DNA from: Actinocrinis puniceicyclus
GTDB taxonomy: Bacteria; Actinomycetota; Actinomycetes; Streptomycetales; Catenulisporaceae
Length of the DNA stretch: 64,000 nt
NCBI RefSeq assembly: GCF_018283645.1
Contig: NZ_JAGSXH010000007.1
Coordinates: 1 to 64,000, forward strand
Direction of reading: 5' to 3'
Positions 59,323-64,000 of this stretch are shown in pieces. The notes below the pieces were generated by a model. The model searched no databases. It was not told the DNA's origin and saw only the letters and a program-made list of their open reading frames with translations. The position numbers and the translations under genes are program-made. The first letter of the stretch is position 1, and each line of letters starts with the position of its first letter.

Positions 59323-59362
59323 GATGGTCCCTCCTGTTTCACGTGGAACAGGGAGGACCATC
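59323..59362 (+). terminator. parB terminator with embedded parS site 3
   Basis: GATGGTCCCTCCTGTT (59323-59338) and AACAGGGAGGACCATC (59347-59362) pair over 14 of 16 positions. The apex GTTTCACGTGGAAC (59336-59349) is a parS site with one mismatch to the consensus. One element thus combines an RNA hairpin and a DNA-binding palindrome. Confidence 0.75.
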
Positions 59363-59478
59363 TGCTTACTGAAAAGCTGTCGTCCGAGCCTGCACGATCG
59401 GCGACGTATCCGGAATAGTCGCCACCCCATATCTGTTCGTCTCCATGCAGCCACACGAAGAGGGAAGGTCAGCGAGCC

Positions 59479-60453
59479 GTGCCGCAGAACCAGGAAGAGC
59501 GCGCCAGCCAGACCCGCGAGGTCATCATCATCGGTTCGGGCCCGGCCGGGTACACCGCGGCCATCTATACCGCCCGAGCTGGTCTCAAGCCGCTGGTCTT
59601 CGAGGGTGCCGTGACCGCGGGTGGTGCGTTGATGAACACCACCGAGGTGGAGAATTTCCCGGGCTTTCCCGACGGTGTCATGGGGCCGGACCTCATGGAC
59701 AACCTGCGCAAGCAGGCCGAGCGGTTCGGTGCGGAGCTGGTGGCGGACGACGTCACCGAGGTGGAGTTGGTCGGCGAGGTAAAGCGCGTCGTCGACGGCG
59801 CGGGAGAGGCGCATCTGGCCCACACCGTCATCATCGCCACCGGTTCGGGCTATCGCGAACTGGGGTTACCCGACGAGAAGCGGTTGTCCGGCCACGGTGT
59901 CTCCTGGTGCGCCACCTGTGACGGGTTCTTCTTCCGCGAGCACGACATCGTCGTGGTCGGCGGCGGTGACACGGCGATCGAGGAGGCCACCTTCCTCACT
60001 CGCTTCGCCCGCTCGGTGACCGTCGTGCACCGCCGCGACCAACTGCGGGCAAGCAAGATCATGCAGAATCGTGCTTTCAGCAACCCGAAGATCTCGTTCG
60101 CCTGGAACAGCGAGGTGGTGGGGATCGAGGGTGAGGACCGTGTCAGCGGCGTGCGACTGCGGGACACCGTGACCGGCGAGGAGCGCACGCTCGACGCGAC
60201 CGGTTTGTTCATCGCCATCGGACACGAGCCCCGTAGTGACCTGTTCCGCGGCCAGCTCGATATCGACGCCGAGGGCTACATCAAGGTGGAGTCGCCGAGC
60301 ACGCTCACCAACCTGCCCGGGGTCTTCGCCTGCGGCGACGTGGTGGACCACGTGTACCGACAGGCGATCACCGCGGCAGGTACCGGCTGCTCAGCCGCGC
60401 TCGACGCCGAGCGTTACCTCGCTGCACTCAAGGACGGCGCGCCCGCAGTCTGA
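59479..60453 (+). CDS. trxB: Thioredoxin-disulfide reductase
   Basis: The 324-residue flavoprotein has the FAD motif [10 protein letters not shown], redox pair C144-A-T-C147, NADPH motif [10 protein letters not shown] and the C-terminal FACGDVVD. It reduces thioredoxin with NADPH. The start is GTG at 59479. trxA follows 90 bases on. Confidence 0.96.
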   Translation: MPQNQEERASQTREVIIIGSGPAGYTAAIYTARAGLKPLVFEGAVTAGGALMNTTEVENFPGFPDGVMGPDLMDNLRKQAERFGAELVADDVTEVELVGEVKRVVDGAGEAHLAHTVIIATGSGYRELGLPDEKRLSGHGVSWCATCDGFFFREHDIVVVGGGDTAIEEATFLTRFARSVTVVHRRDQLRASKIMQNRAFSNPKISFAWNSEVVGIEGEDRVSGVRLRDTVTGEERTLDATGLFIAIGHEPRSDLFRGQLDIDAEGYIKVESPSTLTNLPGVFACGDVVDHVYRQAITAAGTGCSAALDAERYLAALKDGAPAV

Positions 60454-60543
60454 TCCGTGGCAGCACGACAGCAGAACCGTGCGGTGTACGGCCACGCGGC
60501 CGCGGTGGCATCAGTTCGGAATGGACACTGGGAGACAACAAGA

Positions 60544-60873
60544 ATGTCAGACCTCAAGCATGTAACGGACGCGTCCTTCCAGCAGGACGTGCTCGACAAC
60601 TCCAAGCCGGTGCTGGTGGACTTCTGGGCGCCGTGGTGCGCCCCCTGCCGGATGATCGCGCCCATCCTGGACCAGATCGCCGTCGAACACAGCGACTCGC
60701 TAGAGATCGTCAAGGTGAACATCGATGAGAACCCGCAGATCGCGGCGAAATACGGGGTGCTGAACATCCCGATGCTCAACGTCTACGTCAAGGGCGAGGT
60801 CGCCAAGACGATCGTGGGGGCCAAGCCCAAGCGGGCCCTGCTCAACGACCTGCAGGACTTCATCTCCGCCTGA
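60544..60873 (+). CDS. trxA: Thioredoxin
   Basis: The 109-residue protein has the active site W31-C-A-P-C35 and the cis-Pro in NIPML. The variant WCAPC differs from the usual WCGPC by Ala for Gly. It is the partner of TrxB. The start is ATG at 60544. Confidence 0.96.
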   Translation: MSDLKHVTDASFQQDVLDNSKPVLVDFWAPWCAPCRMIAPILDQIAVEHSDSLEIVKVNIDENPQIAAKYGVLNIPMLNVYVKGEVAKTIVGAKPKRALLNDLQDFISA

Positions 60874-60937
60874 GCGCCGCCGCTGTTCGGCTCTGCTTCG
60901 CGCACCGCTGCACCCGTCGGGCTGCCGAGCAATTCGA

Positions 60938-61729
60938 CTACTTCACCACCAGGCCCTGGGCCAGCACCTGGTAGTTCTGCGGCGTGCACGGCTGTGCGTA
61001 CACCACGGCGCGCACCGTCGAGGGATCACCAACAAGGGCATACACGACAAGCACCGCGGGAACTGCGGAATAGTCACCGTTCACTACTGCCAGCGGTTGA
61101 CCGCTGCCGAACGTCGGGTCTGAAATGCACGGCGAGTTGATGCGCGCGCGCGGAGTCATTCCGGCAAGAGCCTGCTTCACCCAGACAGCGAGCGGCGTGG
61201 AAGGGGCGAGCACCTCGGGTGAACCCGCAGTCCCCTCGGCACGACGAGCGCCATTGTTGTCGAGCTTCTGGTACGGCCGCGGGGCGGCGCTGCCAGCGGA
61301 CGCCCTGCCGGCCGAACTGCCCGAGGAGGTGAGATTCGCCGCCAGTACCACGCCTCCGGCGGTCGTGGCCAGTGCGGCCATTGCCCAGCCGAGACCGCGG
61401 GAGAACCGGACCCGGCCGCGAGCCCGGACGGAGCGGGAAGAGGACGCGTCCTCTTCGGCCGGCGTGGTGGGCGCCCGCTCAGCCGCCTCGCGGGCGAGCG
61501 CGGCGTCGATCCGCAGCGCGACCTCGTGCGGCAGTTGCGGCCGCTCCAGCGTTGCCAGGACGGTCAGCAACTGGCTGAGCGTGTCCAGGTCGCTTTGACA
61601 GGTCGGGCAGTCCCGGAGGTGTTCTGACGAGCTCTCAGCGGTCGGCTGGGAGCCTTCCGCCACTGCTGACAACTCATCGGCCGACAAGTGGACGCCGGGC
61701 TTCCCAGGGGGCTCGTGTGCCGTTGTCAC
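60938..61729 (-). CDS. Zinc-type anti-sigma factor (RsmA-like partner of SigM)
   Basis: The 263-residue protein has an N-terminal anti-sigma domain with H-x3-C-x2-C (HLRDCPTC), a membrane segment near residues 118-140, and an extracytoplasmic C-terminal domain. It should hold SigM at the membrane until released. The GTG at 61729 overlaps the sigma stop (GTGA). It is convergent with trxA. Confidence 0.88.
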   Translation of the reverse strand: MTTAHEPPGKPGVHLSADELSAVAEGSQPTAESSSEHLRDCPTCQSDLDTLSQLLTVLATLERPQLPHEVALRIDAALAREAAERAPTTPAEEDASSSRSVRARGRVRFSRGLGWAMAALATTAGGVVLAANLTSSGSSAGRASAGSAAPRPYQKLDNNGARRAEGTAGSPEVLAPSTPLAVWVKQALAGMTPRARINSPCISDPTFGSGQPLAVVNGDYSAVPAVLVVYALVGDPSTVRAVVYAQPCTPQNYQVLAQGLVVK

Positions 61730-62412
61730 CGCACACCTCGTTCCATCGGTTCCGGGCTGTCCCCGACGCCCGCGCCGGCGCCGCCCCGGCCGGGAGTCTG
61801 TTCTTGGACGGGCGCGGCCGCCGGCTGGTTCCGCAGCTCCGCCAGGAGCAGCGCCAACTTCGCCCGGCCGCGCGCGCAGCGGCTCTTGACCGTTCCGGCC
61901 GGGATGTCGAGTGCCTGTGACGCCTCTTCCACCGACAATCCCTCGACGTCGACTGCGACGATCGCCGCCCTCTGATCCGGCGGCAGCGAGGAGAGTGCCT
62001 CCTCCAACACGATGCGGAGTTCGCGATTCGCCACCATGTCTGACGGATCGCGCACCGCGCGCTGCCACGCGGCCGACTGTTCATCGGGGTAACGAACGGT
62101 CGGGCGTGCTGCTTTCCGCCGCACCCGATCCAGACTCGCGTTCACCACGATCCGGTAGAGCCACGTGCCGACCGCGGCTTCGGAGCGGAAAGCGGCGACT
62201 GCGCGAAACGCGGAGACCGCGGCATCCTGCAGGGCGTCGGCAGCTTCTTCGGGATCGCCCGTGGTGCGCAACGCGACCGCCCAGAGGCGGTCACGGTGAC
62301 GATTGAACAGCTCGCTGAACGCCTCGCGGTCGCCGCCGATGTGCCGGGCGATCAGCGCGCGATCGGCGTCGTCGTCGAGCGCACGCTGATCGTCGCCGCG
62401 CCGTGATCGCAT
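61726..62412 (-). CDS. sigM: ECF sigma factor SigM
   Basis: The 228-residue protein has sigma region 2 (AFSELFNRHRDRLWAVALRTTGDPEEAADALQDA, WLYRIVVNASLDRVRR) and region 4 (SLPPDQRAAIVAVDVEGLSVEEASQALDIPAGTVKSRCARGRAKL). It directs RNA polymerase to stress genes; in Mycobacterium SigM lies in the same murJ-trxB-trxA context. A strong GGGGGAGGAG precedes the ATG at 62412. Confidence 0.93.
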   Translation of the reverse strand: MRSRRGDDQRALDDDADRALIARHIGGDREAFSELFNRHRDRLWAVALRTTGDPEEAADALQDAAVSAFRAVAAFRSEAAVGTWLYRIVVNASLDRVRRKAARPTVRYPDEQSAAWQRAVRDPSDMVANRELRIVLEEALSSLPPDQRAAIVAVDVEGLSVEEASQALDIPAGTVKSRCARGRAKLALLLAELRNQPAAAPVQEQTPGRGGAGAGVGDSPEPMERGVR

Positions 62413-62489
62413 TCGCTCCTCCCCCGGAACGTGCCGCCCCTCCGGGCGGCAGCCGGCCTGCCGAGGCGTCCGTGCCGCCGAGGCGGCGT

Positions 62490-64000
62490 CTACGAGTAGA
62501 TCTTGACGTTCGCGAGGCTGTCCCGATAGCCCGCGATGTTGTACTGGCTGCGATCCTGATGCGGCAGCGCGGTGAACCAGACCATGACATATCGCGTGGT
62601 CACGGTTGCCGAGAACGCGATGTCCACCTCTGCGTTGCCTCCTACGCCCGCCTTGGTCACCTGCTTGGTGAACCCGGGAGGGGTCGAGTTCTGCACCGGA
62701 GGAAGCGAGTCGAGGGTGGCATCCGCGGTCCACACCTCGACCGTGGCCCCGGGTACGCCCACGCTGAACGTCACCTTGCCCACCTTCTGCGCCGAGCCGA
62801 GGTCGAAGATGATGCCGGTGCCCTTCCGGTAAGACGTTATGTCAGGGCCGTCGATATAGGTGGTAGTGACCCAGCCTTCGGATGAGCCGTTGTAAGACTG
62901 CTGCAGCCGCTCGATGTCGTCTTTGCCCTTGTCCGAGTCCCATATCGACGCGTTCGCGATGGACAACTGCCGGACGGTGACCGGGGCGGACGAGGCCGAA
63001 CTGGTCTGCGGACTGCTCGACGGGGAGGTCTGGGCGCCCGACCCTTGGCTGCTGCCGCCGAGTTGAAAGGCCGCGACCGCACCGACGACAACCACGATGC
63101 CGAGGATCGCCGCGAGGACGCCGCGCGGCGTGCGGCCGACGCGACCGCCGGGCGACCCGAGTTGTTGCACCGCGGTCGGAGTCGCTACCGGATATGCCGG
63201 AGGACGTCGCAAGGCCGGGCGTGCGATGACATCAGTGATCTCGGACTCGTCACGCAGCTTCGGCAGCGCGGCGATGCCGGATGTCAGCGCCTTCACGCTG
63301 TCGATGGCCGGCACCTCGGCGTCCGCAGCCTCCAACGCCTGCTCGACGAGTTGGTCCACCGCTTTCGGGATCGCGGCGCGCACCTGCGCAGGGGTGAACG
63401 GCTTGCCGTGCGAGCGTGGCGCGGCGGGCAGGCCGAAGGCCGGATGCTCGCCCGGCCAGCGCCCGGTGAGGGTGGCGTACCAGATCGCCCCGATCGCTCG
63501 GACGTCCTCGGTCGGCGCGGTCGCTGCCTGCGCCCCGGACATCGCGGCCTCCAGACACAGGCCACGGATCTTGACCTGGTTGGTGCTGGTCAGTATTACC
63601 TTGTCCGGATCCAGTGCACCGTGCCGCAGGTCGCAGCCGTGGGCTTCGGCGATGGCGACCGCCAGTTCCCGGGCGATCCGGCTGGCGAGCGCAACGGACA
63701 GCGGACCGCGCGAGAGACGCTGTGTCAGGGAGGACGCGTCTGAGACCCACTCAGTCACGACATAGACGAGACCCTCCTCGTCCGCTACGTCGAGAACCTG
63801 CACGAAGCGCACATCGGGAACCGTCGCCGCGCTCCTTGCCGCCGCCTCCACCGCTTGCGCCCGAGGATGCCTGGAGTCGATCAGGTCGATGCCGACCTCG
63901 CGGTTGAGCAGTTCGTCGAAGCCGACCCAGCCCTGGGGAACGGGCTGCGGACCGCCGGAGTAGCTGCGCAGTTCGCGTTCCAGCCGATACCGGCCAGCCA
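62490..64000 (-). CDS. Protein kinase-like membrane protein (partial, runs off the window)
   Basis: The frame is open from the window end (LAGRYRLERELRSYSGG) through a kinase-like domain with VYVVTEWV and LRHGALDPDKVILTSTNQVKI, in which the HRD and DFG motifs are absent, so it is a pseudokinase. A membrane segment (about 310-330 from the edge) leads to an outside beta-rich domain. In mycobacteria a similar pseudokinase is fused to MurJ and bound by FhaA. Here it appears to be separate; its start and murJ lie off the window. Confidence 0.85.
   Translation of the reverse strand, partial: AGRYRLERELRSYSGGPQPVPQGWVGFDELLNREVGIDLIDSRHPRAQAVEAAARSAATVPDVRFVQVLDVADEEGLVYVVTEWVSDASSLTQRLSRGPLSVALASRIARELAVAIAEAHGCDLRHGALDPDKVILTSTNQVKIRGLCLEAAMSGAQAATAPTEDVRAIGAIWYATLTGRWPGEHPAFGLPAAPRSHGKPFTPAQVRAAIPKAVDQLVEQALEAADAEVPAIDSVKALTSGIAALPKLRDESEITDVIARPALRRPPAYPVATPTAVQQLGSPGGRVGRTPRGVLAAILGIVVVVGAVAAFQLGGSSQGSGAQTSPSSSPQTSSASSAPVTVRQLSIANASIWDSDKGKDDIERLQQSYNGSSEGWVTTTYIDGPDITSYRKGTGIIFDLGSAQKVGKVTFSVGVPGATVEVWTADATLDSLPPVQNSTPPGFTKQVTKAGVGGNAEVDIAFSATVTTRYVMVWFTALPHQDRSQYNIAGYRDSLANVKIYS

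Overview
The window is high-GC DNA from an actinomycete chromosome around the replication origin. One run of genes on the right half reads rpmH-rnpA-yidD-yidC-jag-rsmG-parA-parB-trxB-trxA in one direction and dnaA-dnaN-gnd-recF-dciA-gyrB-gyrA in the other, with sigM/anti-sigma and a pseudokinase-like gene (murJ neighbourhood) at the far right. The left half carries the actinobacterial cell-growth cluster fhaA-fhaB-pstP-rodA-pbpA-pknB, then pabA, a tiny membrane protein, crgA, a rhomboid protease and a cyclophilin. This layout resembles Streptomyces, Catenulispora and mycobacteria. The base composition and several family matches favour a filamentous, Streptomyces- or Catenulispora-like organism, but the genus cannot be fixed from sequence reading alone.

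Region by region: 1-6 kb is accessory (possible transposase tail, a DUF6193-like gene, an 11-unit hexanucleotide repeat, an ABC exporter pair and a divergent two-component system). 6.1-18.3 kb is the tRNA-Leu, FHA/PP2C/RodA/PBP/PknB and division-related core. 18.5-22.1 kb holds a membrane-anchored DUF5324-like protein, a methyltransferase, a flavodoxin-like protein and a small hypothetical. 22.3-38.3 kb is a tandem pair of actinomycete integrative and conjugative elements (AICEs) at tRNA-Ala(TGC). 38.3-64 kb is the origin-proximal core with tRNA-Ala, tRNA-Ile, gyrA, gyrB, dnaA, oriC, parS sites and parAB.

Element 1 (about 22.3-25.5 kb) is a wreck: IS21 fragments, a DUF3846 gene, the last quarter of a rep gene, an excisionase whose start codon looks damaged, and a full-length integrase. 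Element 2 (25.63-38.27 kb) looks complete. It has a GntR repressor transcribed divergently from an SCO3933-like regulator, a small membrane protein, an FtsK/TraB-type translocase, several small proteins, a DUF2637 (Spd-like) protein, a TGT/DpdA-like gene, Rep, Xis and Int. An 84-bp direct repeat made of the tRNA 3' half and its terminator flanks it. Its cargo includes a two-domain nuclease (modified-base-reader-like N-terminus plus PD-(D/E)XK), a family-2 glycosyltransferase and a membrane-anchored hypothetical.

The most interesting signals are: (i) two dissimilar integrases sharing one attachment core, with different putative arm repeats; (ii) a DpdA-like base-exchange enzyme and a putative modification-dependent nuclease on one mobile element; (iii) a hairpin-bearing non-coding repeat shared by both elements with a compensatory base-pair change; (iv) a DnaA-box/GC spacer/DnaA-trio/AT-rich arrangement in oriC; and (v) parS sites flanking rsmG and embedded in the parB terminator.
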